From contig NZ_SNYL01000003.1 of NCBI RefSeq assembly GCF_004363315.1, positions 157,342-221,341 on the forward strand: a stretch of 64,000 nt of DNA. Direction: 5' to 3'. Made by a program: the position numbers and the translations under genes. Positions 31,065 through 36,750 of the stretch are shown here, one piece after another. Source of the DNA: Tepidicella xavieri (GTDB taxonomy: Bacteria; Pseudomonadota; Gammaproteobacteria; Burkholderiales; Burkholderiaceae_C). A model generated the notes under the pieces. That model ran no database searches, was not told the origin of the DNA, and saw nothing but the letters and a program-made list of their open reading frames with translations. The first letter of the stretch is position 1. Each line of letters begins with the position of its first letter.

Positions 31065-31308
31065 GCTGACGCCCGCAAGAGCGCCAAGGCCCGAAATCCC
31101 CGCCCGGCGCAGAAAGCGGCTGCGGCGGACGAGGAAACCGAAACCCAACGAGCCCGCGACGGGGCTGAAGGGCGAAACGAAGCAAGGCGGTGCGAGCCTG
31201 TCGGCGACCGCCCCACGGAGCGCCAGCCCGACGGCCGGGACGGAGCGCGAAAGTCGGCGCTGGCGAGACGGCACGGAAGGGAGAAATGGGCTGGCATGGA
31301 CGGGAACG
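31065..31308 (-). other. Integron cassette without a convincing gene
   Basis: This 244-base cassette is as GC-rich as the chromosome, unlike its neighbours. Two overlapping minus-strand frames could be translated: one from the ATG at 31297 that reads through attC site 2 to 30953 (114 codons), and one from 31274 to a stop at 31059 inside the attC (71 codons). Both are rich in Ser, Arg, Ala and Pro and show no family motif. Coding-free cassettes are known in chromosomal integrons, so this may be non-coding or a regulatory or structural cassette. Confidence 0.5.
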
Positions 31309-31363
31309 GCCTAACGTGCAGCTTGAGGGGCTGGCCAATAGCGGGCGCAGCCCGCAGTTGGAC
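31309..31363 (-). repeat. attC-like site 3 (closes the Ltp-like cassette)
   Basis: GCCTAAC (31309-31315) and GTTGGAC (31357-31363) match the two core 7-mers, with the small palindrome AGCGGGC..GCCCGC between them. The internal arms are weaker than in the other sites. Its identity is supported by its position just past the reconstructed end of the Ltp-like gene. Confidence 0.6.
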
Positions 31364-31505
31364 AGTCCCACTCGAAGTAGTTGTAGGCTGTTACGCCAAC
31401 CTATTTACAAGCCGACGTCCCCCCGTTTTCAGTAGCACTGGGCTTTGGAGTCCGGGGGTTAATTTAACCGGTTTTGTATCAACAGCTGGGCATAAGCCTC
31501 TGGGG

Positions 31506-31580
31506 TCAGTCCGCCGGCAGACCCGACTCGGCTTCGCGCAGGAAGCCAATGATCTGTTCTTCCGTAAATCTCTTCTTCAC
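31506..31580 (-). pseudogene. IS3-family transposase orfA, N-terminal remnant
   Basis: A GTG-initiated frame of 24 codons reads MKKRFTEEQIIGFLREAESG and stops four codons later. This is the near-invariant start of OrfA in IS3-family elements. The remainder of orfA and all of orfB are missing, so no transposase can be made from this copy. Confidence 0.8.
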
Positions 31581-31602
31581 GTCCAATCTCCTGTCACATG
31601 GG

Positions 31603-31692
31603 ATTGGACTCCAAGCTCACCTGCTACTCAAATCCGGGGGGACGTCGATTGGACTCCAAGCTCACCTGCTACTCAAATCCGGGGGGACGTCG
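31603..31692. repeat. 45-base exact tandem duplication of an IS end
   Basis: Positions 31603-31647 and 31648-31692 appear identical base for base. Each copy contains one IS3-like inverted-repeat end. Only two copies exist and no spacers are present, so this is a tandem duplication of the IS terminus. Confidence 0.85.
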
Positions 31693-32023
31693 AAGCACCT
31701 GCCTGCTGTGCGCCATATGTTGCCTGGCTCACGGTATATTTATCCCCAGCACTCGATGAAAGTTGCTGAATAAGGCCCTTGCACGAGAAACCCTGCATGC
31801 TGAGGTACTGTTTTGCAGATCTAACAGCATTCTTTTGAGGCCCTGACAGCGTAACTGTTTCTTGTTTGCCTTGTTCTGTGTTTGTTCCAGCTTGATTAGC
31901 AGACTGATTATCATGAGCCGTCGCCTGCGTCTTATGTTCCTGTGATTGTGGTGGGTCGATTATCATCCCGAGAACAATCAGCCCAACGAATACGATACCA
32001 ATCCACTTCAATACTTTCTTCAT
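31673..32023 (-). CDS. Ltp-like membrane-anchored protein, 3' end altered by an IS insertion
   Basis: About 116 residues. An N-terminal transmembrane segment (MKKVLKWIGIVFVGLIVLGM) is followed by a Gln/Thr/Asn-rich linker. A C-terminal module, NAVRSAKQYLSMQGFSCKGL, then IQQLSS..GDKYTVSQATYGAQQAG, matches the short helical Ltp domain known from host-cell-surface and phage superinfection-exclusion lipoproteins. An AAGGAG ribosome site supports the ATG at 32023. The last six codons (STSPRI) come from the IS end. Removing the IS and one AAGC restores GAC-K-stop, so only about two codons were lost. It anchors by a TM helix, not a lipobox. Confidence 0.75.
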   Translation of the reverse strand: MKKVLKWIGIVFVGLIVLGMIIDPPQSQEHKTQATAHDNQSANQAGTNTEQGKQETVTLSGPQKNAVRSAKQYLSMQGFSCKGLIQQLSSSAGDKYTVSQATYGAQQAGASTSPRI

Positions 32024-32046
32024 GCTTCGCTCCTTATGATTGACAA

Positions 32047-32133
32047 GCCTAACGCCCCACATCACCAGCAGCAAAAAGCCGAGCACCGAAGGAGCGGCGC
32101 TTTTTGATGTCTGAGTGCATGTGATTGTTAGGC
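32047..32133 (-). repeat. attC-like site 4
   Basis: GCCTAAC (32047-32053) and GTTAGGC (32127-32133) are perfect complements of each other and bound an 87-base site. Inner arms AAAAAGC(C) and (G)GCGCTTTTT, and CACATCA opposite GTGCATGTGA, build the palindrome. It closes the two-gene cassette to its right, whose last gene stops inside the 7-mer. Confidence 0.85.
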
Positions 32134-32634
32134 TTTTTCATCAGGGTTTTCTTTCTTGCTGAGGCGTTTGATGATTTTCTCGATTATATTGGCTTCAGTT
32201 TCTGTGAATTGAGCTTCTTCGCCTTCAGGGGTGTTGCTAATTTTTTGCTTCAGTTTGTAGAGCCGATAACCACCGTAACCAAGACCAGCGGCTCCACCAG
32301 CTGCTGCGCCACCAACTGCTAAAGGCACCCATATTGGAGTGGATGAAATAATCCCTGCTGACATTAGTACCCCTGTAATTCCAGATGCACCAACAGTTGT
32401 ACCAAATATGCCAGCGCTACCAATGATGCTTCCAGCAGCGCCAGATAAGTACAGTGCTCCAGCGCCAAGCGCCGTTGAAGCGGCTGCAAGTATCCCGCTT
32501 ATAGCTGCTGTGCTGAGATATGTTCCTGCAACGTAACCAGCAGCCGAAGTAACGATCATTCCGCCAGCCGCGTGTGGAACTAAAGTGCCACCAGCCGCAA
32601 GAGCCGAGATTATGGGAATAAGTGGTAATGGCAT
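32128..32634 (-). CDS. Gly/Ala-rich multi-helix membrane protein of unknown function
   Basis: 168 residues. Residues 1 to about 128 are strongly hydrophobic and rich in Gly, Ala, Ser and Ile, with many small-xxx-small patterns (AAGGTLVPHAAGGM; AGSIIGSAGIFGTTVGASG) that suggest several tightly packed helices. A Tyr/Lys stop-transfer (GYRLYKLKQK) leads to a charged, probably cytoplasmic helix ending KRLSKKENPDEKA. The stop codon lies in the attC 7-mer. The Gly-Ala repeat style recalls small pore-forming or mitochondrial ISG12-like proteins, but no homology is claimed. It is the second gene of a cassette led by a lipoprotein gene. Confidence 0.7.
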   Translation of the reverse strand: MPLPLIPIISALAAGGTLVPHAAGGMIVTSAAGYVAGTYLSTAAISGILAAASTALGAGALYLSGAAGSIIGSAGIFGTTVGASGITGVLMSAGIISSTPIWVPLAVGGAAAGGAAGLGYGGYRLYKLKQKISNTPEGEEAQFTETEANIIEKIIKRLSKKENPDEKA

Positions 32635-32660
32635 TTGTATTCCTCCGATTTACATTGTGA

Positions 32661-32978
32661 TTATTTTTTCCATTGTCCCATGTTAAACAAACTCGGAATT
32701 TCAATGGTTCCTTTTTCTTCGTCATAAATACATATGCGCACTGAGTATGAATCACCGTCACTATATGATCTGCTTTCCCTTCGATAGCCTACTTCAACCA
32801 CGATTTTTCCATCTTTCACGTAAGTGTCAAAAACATGCGTTTCATCGAGGTACTTTTCCGCCACTTTTTCAAGCACGAATTTTTCACATGCTGTTTCTGC
32901 CCTTTGTTTTTGCTCGTCTGATGGGCCAAAGCAGCCTGTGAGCAGAATGGCTAGTGAAATAGCAAATATTCGTTTCAT
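32661..32978 (-). CDS. Small secreted lipoprotein, function unknown
   Basis: 105 residues. MKRIFAISLAILLTGCFGPS is a textbook type II signal peptide with lipobox LTGC and the lipidated Cys16. The mature part is charged and hydrophilic (DEQKQRAETACEKFVLEK; KIVVEVGYRRESRSYSDGDS). An AAGGA site precedes the ATG at 32978; an upstream in-frame extension across attC site 5 is unlikely. The gene is low in GC and is the first of a two-gene cassette, 26 bases before the Gly-rich membrane protein. The pair may act together; immunity, envelope or defence roles are speculative. Confidence 0.8.
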   Translation of the reverse strand: MKRIFAISLAILLTGCFGPSDEQKQRAETACEKFVLEKVAEKYLDETHVFDTYVKDGKIVVEVGYRRESRSYSDGDSYSVRICIYDEEKGTIEIPSLFNMGQWKK

Positions 32979-32996
32979 GTAAGTGTCCTTTTGTAT

Positions 32997-33068
32997 GCCT
33001 AACGCCTTGGGTAAGCCGCCGGGACGGAGCGCAGCGTAGTACCGGTCGGCTTCACCCATTGGTTAAAT
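32997..33068 (-). repeat. attC-like site 5
   Basis: GCCTAAC (32997-33003) and GTTAAAT (33062-33068) flank arms TTGGGTAAGCCG and CGGCTTCACCCA, a near-perfect palindrome. The preceding cassette gene stops within GTTAAAT (33063-33065), as expected for an attC. Confidence 0.85.
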
Positions 33069-33494
33069 GGCTACAAGCTCAATGCTTAACTTATGCTTTG
33101 ATTCAAGCATTTTGAGGAACATTTCATCTAACCGCCCCATCAACGAACGGATGCCGGTTTCCTCACTGATAAACACCAGCTTTGTCAGCCTATTTTCTGC
33201 AATTTGGTACTCATTGTATGTGAGCACCTTTACCAGATCTTTATAGAACTCGTGGTGCGTATTTTTGCCAGAAACCTTGAGTTCATATGCTGTTTTGGTT
33301 TTCAAATCGACGACATCGATTCGCTCATTATTTGCTCTTGAAACCCTCACCTCACCCAACACATCATTCGCGCAGACTGCTGCTTGCCACTCCTTCGTGA
33401 TGACCTGCGCGGACTTGGTATGTGCAGAAACATCGCCTTCCTGCAGCCGATGCCGCAGATGGATTTTTCTCAGAGCTTCAACAATCATGGCCAT
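33063..33494 (-). CDS. PD-(D/E)XK-like nuclease-fold protein (tentative)
   Basis: 143 residues, low GC. The centre reads RIDVVDLKTKTAYELKVSGK, with spaced Asp and a final E-x-K that match the PD-(D/E)XK nuclease metal-binding pattern, preceded by a helix-rich region and followed by KDLVKVLTYNEYQ. No domain beyond this fold is evident. The first ATG (33494) overlaps the attC 7-mer at the cassette junction, so there is no room for a ribosome site; a second ATG two codons in is equally possible. The stop lies inside attC site 5. A restriction- or defence-like role is inferred from the fold only. Confidence 0.6.
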   Translation of the reverse strand: MAMIVEALRKIHLRHRLQEGDVSAHTKSAQVITKEWQAAVCANDVLGEVRVSRANNERIDVVDLKTKTAYELKVSGKNTHHEFYKDLVKVLTYNEYQIAENRLTKLVFISEETGIRSLMGRLDEMFLKMLESKHKLSIELVAI

Positions 33495-33556
33495 TTAACG
33501 TTCAAGCTCAGGGGCGCGCCGCTTGCGGCGCGTCCCCCTGGAGCGCAGAGTTAGCC
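33493..33556 (-). repeat. attC-like site 6
   Basis: ATTTAAC (33493-33499) and GTTAGCC (33550-33556; one departure from GTTRRRY) flank a strong palindrome GGGGCGCGCCGC TT GCGGCGCGTCCCC. It is nearly identical to attC site 2. It closes the DUF4160-DUF2442 cassette, and the DUF2442 gene reads through it. Confidence 0.8.
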
Positions 33557-33807
33557 GAAACTGCGGACACCAGCGGGAAGCGCTCGGGATGCCGAATAGA
33601 CTCGACAGACAGATCGACGTCGAGCTGGGGCCAATAAAGGTGGTCGGCCGTAGGCCATTCAACATCGCAAAGCTGGTCCACGGTTGCTTGCCGGAACCAG
33701 GGAAACTCGGAAAACGGAATCAACAGTTCTTCGTCACCAAGCAGTAGCCAGAAGCCGTGCTTGGAAATATGGGTGACCTCAGCGGCCAAAGTGTTTGTGC
33801 CAGGCAT
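33508..33807 (-). CDS. DUF2442 domain protein with attC-encoded tail
   Basis: 99 residues from MPGTNTLAAEVTHISKHGFW. The body (FWLLLGDEELLIPFSEFPWF; HLYWPQLDVDLSVESIRHPE) matches DUF2442, a small family often encoded beside DUF4160. The frame does not stop at the cassette's attC but continues through it for 16 residues (NSALQGDAPQAARP) to 33508. Such attC-derived tails are an oddity of integron genes. It overlaps the DUF4160 gene by 29 bases. The function is unknown, though paired DUF4160-DUF2442 genes behave like small two-component modules and are suspected toxin-antitoxin-like pairs. Confidence 0.82.
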   Translation of the reverse strand: MPGTNTLAAEVTHISKHGFWLLLGDEELLIPFSEFPWFRQATVDQLCDVEWPTADHLYWPQLDVDLSVESIRHPERFPLVSAVSANSALQGDAPQAARP

Positions 33808-34018
33808 TTTTGATCTCCTGCAAGTGGCGAAGGATGATTTCCTCGGCAGCGGAAAGCTCTTTCGCTGACAGACCCGTATGGCCCGCAAGGGAAACCGAAG
33901 GCTCGAGCCAGAACTTGGCTTCACCATCGGGATGGGCGACGTGGATATGCATTCTCGGCTCTTCACGGGAAAAGAAGAAGAGTCGGAAAGGACCTTCACG
34001 GACGACTGTTGGCGCCAT
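33779..34018 (-). CDS. DUF4160 domain protein
   Basis: 79 residues. The family pattern is clear: REGPFRLFFFSREEPRMHIH, VAHPDGEAKFWLEP and a C-terminal helix ILRHLQEIKNAWHKHFG. The HIHV and EAKFWLEP segments are typical DUF4160 motifs. It is the first gene after the integrase end of the array, so it should see the strongest expression from any array promoter. The 5' leader after the recombination 7-mer is only about 13 bases and no ribosome site is visible. It partners the overlapping DUF2442 gene. Confidence 0.85.
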   Translation of the reverse strand: MAPTVVREGPFRLFFFSREEPRMHIHVAHPDGEAKFWLEPSVSLAGHTGLSAKELSAAEEIILRHLQEIKNAWHKHFGR

Positions 34019-34030
34019 AGGGTTATCGTC

Positions 34031-34140
34031 GGCTAACGTACAGTATACGCCGCAAGCGGCGTATACTCATATAAAAAACAGGTGTATAACAAGGCCTTCC
34101 TCCCTTACAGACCTCAAGTAGAACACCGATTTTACGGTCT
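34031..34140 (-). promoter_or_regulatory. attI-like junction with a perfect 26-base palindrome
   Basis: GGCTAAC (34031-34037), the complement of GTTAGCC, marks the boundary of the first cassette next to the integrase gene, where attI should lie. Just beyond it AGTATACGCCGC (34042-34053) and GCGGCGTATACT (34056-34067) form a perfect inverted repeat with a 2-base loop. An A/T-rich run (ATATAAAAAACA) follows, suited to a cassette promoter reading left. A short minus-strand frame (TTG start, ending in the 7-mer) covers the palindrome. Which part is attI cannot be defined by eye. Confidence 0.55.
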
Positions 34141-34494
34141 ATGCCAGAAAATTCACCCCAGCCACCCAAACTGCTCGAACAGCTTCGCAACAGGGTGCGT
34201 TTCAAGCACTACAGTCTAGCCACAGAAAGGCAATACGTCCACTGGGTCAAGCGGTTCATTTTGTTTCACAACAAGCGCCACCCGAATGAAATGGGGTCTG
34301 CCGAGGTGGAGGCCTTTCTGACGCATCTGGCGGTCGATGGGCATGTGTCGGCATCCACACAGAACCAGGCCCTGTCGGCCCTGCTGTTTTGCTACCGCGA
34401 GGCCCTTAAACATGAGTCGCCCTGGCTGCAAGACGTGGTGCGCGACGGCAAGGGCGGCAAAGGTGTGGCCAGCCCATTGGACGCCCTGCCATGA
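34141..34494 (+). pseudogene. intI: Integron integrase IntI, internally deleted
   Basis: 117 codons. Residues 1-100 match the N-terminal core-binding half of IntI (LLEQLRNRVRFKHYSLATER; QYVHWVKRFILFHNKRHP; FLTHLAVDGHVSASTQNQAL) through PWLQDVVR. The frame then jumps to DGKGGKGVASPLDALP, the C-terminal ending of the family, so roughly 200 residues are missing, including the catalytic Arg-His-Arg-Tyr domain and the integron-specific insert. The deletion is in frame. The stop overlaps the murU start (ATGA). The protein, if made, cannot be a recombinase. Confidence 0.9.
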
Positions 34495-35261
34495 CCCCCC
34501 ATCCCCCCGCCCAAGCCCTGCTGTTGGCCGCAGGCCGCGGCGAGCGCATGCGCCCGCTGACCGACACCACCCCCAAGCCGCTGCTGGCGGTGCGGGGCAA
34601 GCCTTTGTTGCAGTGGCATCTGGAGGCGCTGGCCCGTGGCGGGGCGCGCAGCGTGTGCATCAATACCGCTTGGCTGGGCGAGCAGATTGCGCAGCGCTTT
34701 GGCCCGGTGTTCACGCCCGATGCCGCGGCCTGGGACGGCGCGGGCGCGGCGCCGCAACTGGCGTTGCGCTATTCGATGGAAGGGCAGGACTTTGGCCGCG
34801 CGCTAGAGACGGCTGGCGGGATCGTCCGCGCCCTGCCTTGGCTGGATGAGGTGTTTTGGCTGGCCGGCGGCGATGTGTTCGCGCCCGAATTTGCCTTTGC
34901 CGAGGCGGTGCGCCATGCTTTTGCCCGCAGCCCTTTGCTGGCGCACATTTGGCTGGTGCCCAACCCGCCGCACCACCCCGAAGGGGATTTTGGCGCGGCG
35001 GTGTTGCCCGGTGGGCGGCTGCTGGCGCACAACGGGGCCGGGGTGCCGCGCCACACCTATTCCACCATCGGCTTGTTCAAGCAGGCCTTCTTCGCCCAGC
35101 CCTGGTGCACGATTGCCCCCGGCAACCCCGAGGGCGTGGCCGCGCCGCTGGGCCCCATGCTGCGCGCCGCCATCGACGCTGGCCAGGTGGGCGCGAGCCT
35201 GTACCCCGAGCATTGGGTGGACGTGGGCACGCCGCAGCGGCTGGCCGCCTTGCAGGTGTGA
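34491..35261 (+). CDS. murU: N-acetylmuramate alpha-1-phosphate uridylyltransferase
   Basis: 256 residues of the nucleotidyltransferase fold. LLLAAGRGERMRPLTDTTPK, then PLLAVRGKPLLQWHLEAL, is the nucleotide-binding start of MurU/RmlA-type enzymes; LAGGDVFAPEF and PRHTYSTIGLF follow. MurU makes UDP-MurNAc in the cell-wall recycling pathway that bypasses MurA and gives intrinsic fosfomycin tolerance. Its usual partner AmgK is not encoded upstream; the integron occupies that place. The ATG overlaps the end of the broken integrase gene. pepP follows. Confidence 0.88.
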   Translation: MTPHPPAQALLLAAGRGERMRPLTDTTPKPLLAVRGKPLLQWHLEALARGGARSVCINTAWLGEQIAQRFGPVFTPDAAAWDGAGAAPQLALRYSMEGQDFGRALETAGGIVRALPWLDEVFWLAGGDVFAPEFAFAEAVRHAFARSPLLAHIWLVPNPPHHPEGDFGAAVLPGGRLLAHNGAGVPRHTYSTIGLFKQAFFAQPWCTIAPGNPEGVAAPLGPMLRAAIDAGQVGASLYPEHWVDVGTPQRLAALQV

Positions 35262-35316
35262 GGGCAGCAAGACCATGGCGGCCGATGCGCCGCGGCGGCT
35301 TGCGTATGATCCGGGG

Positions 35317-36714
35317 ATGCAACCGATCGCCCACCTCGACATCTATGCCCGCCGCCGCGCCCAGTTGGCCGCCCAGCTGGGGCCGGGCGGCATTGCCATC
35401 GTGCCCACCGCGCCGGTGCGCCCGCGCAACCGCGACAGCGATTACCTGTATCGCTTTGACAGCTACTTCTACTACCTGACCGGCTTCACCGAGCCCCATG
35501 CCTGGCTGGTGCTGACGGCCGAAGGCCGCAGCATCTTGTTCTGCCAGCCCAAGGACGTGGAGCGCGAAATCTGGGACGGCCTGCGCCTGGGCCCCGAGGC
35601 CGCCCCCGCCGCGCTGGGTGTGGATGAAGCCCATGCCGTGGATACCCTGCCCAGCCGCCTGCCCGCGCTGCTGGAAAACCGCAGCACGGTGTGGTTTCCG
35701 TTTGCCACGCATGAGGGGCTGCAAGCGCAGGTGGATGGCTGGCTGCAGCCGGTGCGCGCCCGGGTGCGCTACGGCGTGCTGTGCCCGCAGAGCCTGCGCG
35801 ACCTGTGCGGCCCGCTGGATGAGATGCGCCTGGTCAAAGACGACCACGAGCTGGCGCTGATGCGCCGGGCCGCGCAGATCAGCGCCCAGGCCCACATCCG
35901 CGCCATGCGCCGCAGCGCCGCGGCCATGCGCAGCGGGCAGGACTTGCGCGAATACCACCTGGACGCCGAGCTGCTGCATGAATTCCGCCAGCACGGCTCG
36001 CAATACCCGGCCTACGGCAGCATCGTGGCCGCTGGGGCCAATGCCTGCATCCTGCACTACCGGGCCGATGCCGCGCCCATTCGCGATGGGGAGCTGGTCC
36101 TCATCGACGCCGGCTGCGAGCTCGACGGCTACGCCAGCGACATCACCCGCACCTTCCCCGCCAATGGGCGCTTCAGTGGCCCGCAGCGTGAGCTGTACGA
36201 CCTGGTACTGGCCGCCCAGCAAGCCGCGGTGGCGGCCACCCGGCCCGGCCAGCGCTTCACCGATCCGCACGAGGCCGCCGTGCGGGTGCTGGCGCAAGGC
36301 ATGCTGGATGTGGGCCTGCTCGATGCCCAGGCCGTGGGCACGGTGGACGACGTGATCGCGCAGCGGCACTATTTCCGCTTCTACATGCACCGCACCGGCC
36401 ACTGGCTGGGGCTGGACGTGCACGACGTGGGCAGCTATGTGGAGCCCAGCGAGATGGGCCAGGTCAGCGAGCGGCAGGACCCCTTGAGCGGCGAAACCAT
36501 CAAAGACCGGCCCAGCCGCATCCTGCGCCCGGGCATGGTGCTGACGCTGGAGCCGGGCCTGTACGTGCGGCCCGCCCCCGACGTGCCCGAGCGGTTCTGG
36601 AACATCGGCATCCGCATCGAAGACGATGCCGTGGTGACGGCCGACGGCTGCGAGCTCATCACCCGTGGCGTGCCCGTGGCCGCTGACGAGATCGAAGCCC
36701 TGATGCGCGGCTGA
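35317..36714 (+). CDS. pepP: Xaa-Pro aminopeptidase P
   Basis: 465 residues from ATG 35317. An N-terminal creatinase-like domain (RNRDSDYLYRFDSYFYYLTG) precedes the pita-bread domain with metal ligands in LIDAGCELDGYASDITRTF, the HRTGHWLGLDVHDVG histidine, LTLEPGLYV and NIGIRIEDDAVVT. It is a manganese-dependent peptidase that removes N-terminal residues before proline. An in-frame ATG at 35275 would add 14 unconserved residues. It follows murU, as in related genomes, and converges on the thiolase gene. Confidence 0.94.
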   Translation: MQPIAHLDIYARRRAQLAAQLGPGGIAIVPTAPVRPRNRDSDYLYRFDSYFYYLTGFTEPHAWLVLTAEGRSILFCQPKDVEREIWDGLRLGPEAAPAALGVDEAHAVDTLPSRLPALLENRSTVWFPFATHEGLQAQVDGWLQPVRARVRYGVLCPQSLRDLCGPLDEMRLVKDDHELALMRRAAQISAQAHIRAMRRSAAAMRSGQDLREYHLDAELLHEFRQHGSQYPAYGSIVAAGANACILHYRADAAPIRDGELVLIDAGCELDGYASDITRTFPANGRFSGPQRELYDLVLAAQQAAVAATRPGQRFTDPHEAAVRVLAQGMLDVGLLDAQAVGTVDDVIAQRHYFRFYMHRTGHWLGLDVHDVGSYVEPSEMGQVSERQDPLSGETIKDRPSRILRPGMVLTLEPGLYVRPAPDVPERFWNIGIRIEDDAVVTADGCELITRGVPVAADEIEALMRG

Positions 36715-36744
36715 CCCGCCCCGCCGGTGCGCGGCGGCGGGCGG
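36715..36744. terminator. GC-rich hairpin between convergent pepP and thiolase genes
   Basis: CCCGCCCCGCCG (36715-36726) and CGGCGGCGGGCGG (36732-36744) can pair into a strong stem immediately after pepP. No T-run follows on either strand, so intrinsic termination is uncertain, but the position between convergent genes suits a bidirectional terminator. Confidence 0.4.
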
Positions 36745-36750
36745 CTGGCC

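Larger units (their letters stand above)
31413..31692 (-). mobile_element. Internally deleted IS3-family element
   Basis: A left end (31413-31453) beginning CGACGTCCCCCCG and two right-end copies (31606-31647 and 31651-31692) ending GGGGGGACGTCG are inverted relatives of about 40 bases. The element is flanked by AAGC on both sides (31409-31412 and 31693-31696), a likely 4-base target duplication. Inside lies only the first 24 codons of an IS3-type orfA. It is therefore a non-autonomous remnant of about 280 bases, inserted in the last codons of the Ltp-like cassette gene. Confidence 0.75.
30356..34494 (-). mobile_element. Chromosomal integron: six-cassette array with defective integrase
   Basis: A broken integron-integrase gene on the plus strand (34141-34494) adjoins, divergently, six units. 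Each unit carries minus-strand genes and ends in an attC-like site: a 7-mer matching RYYYAAC and a 7-mer matching GTTRRRY flanking an imperfect palindrome (30356-30422, 31001-31064, 31309-31363, 32047-32133, 32997-33068, 33493-33556). Several cassette genes stop inside the attC 7-mer, as is usual. This organisation is the definition of an integron. GC content is far lower than in the flanking genes between roughly 31.7 and 33.5 kb. With the integrase inactive the array is probably frozen. Confidence 0.9.

Noticed and set aside
31015-31371. 118-codon minus-strand frame across cassette 5 and an attC
   Set aside because: It crosses two attC sites and has no recognisable motif; it is a read-through of GC-rich DNA.
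31603-31692. 45-base tandem repeat as a CRISPR array
   Set aside because: Only two adjacent copies with no spacers, and each copy is an IS end.
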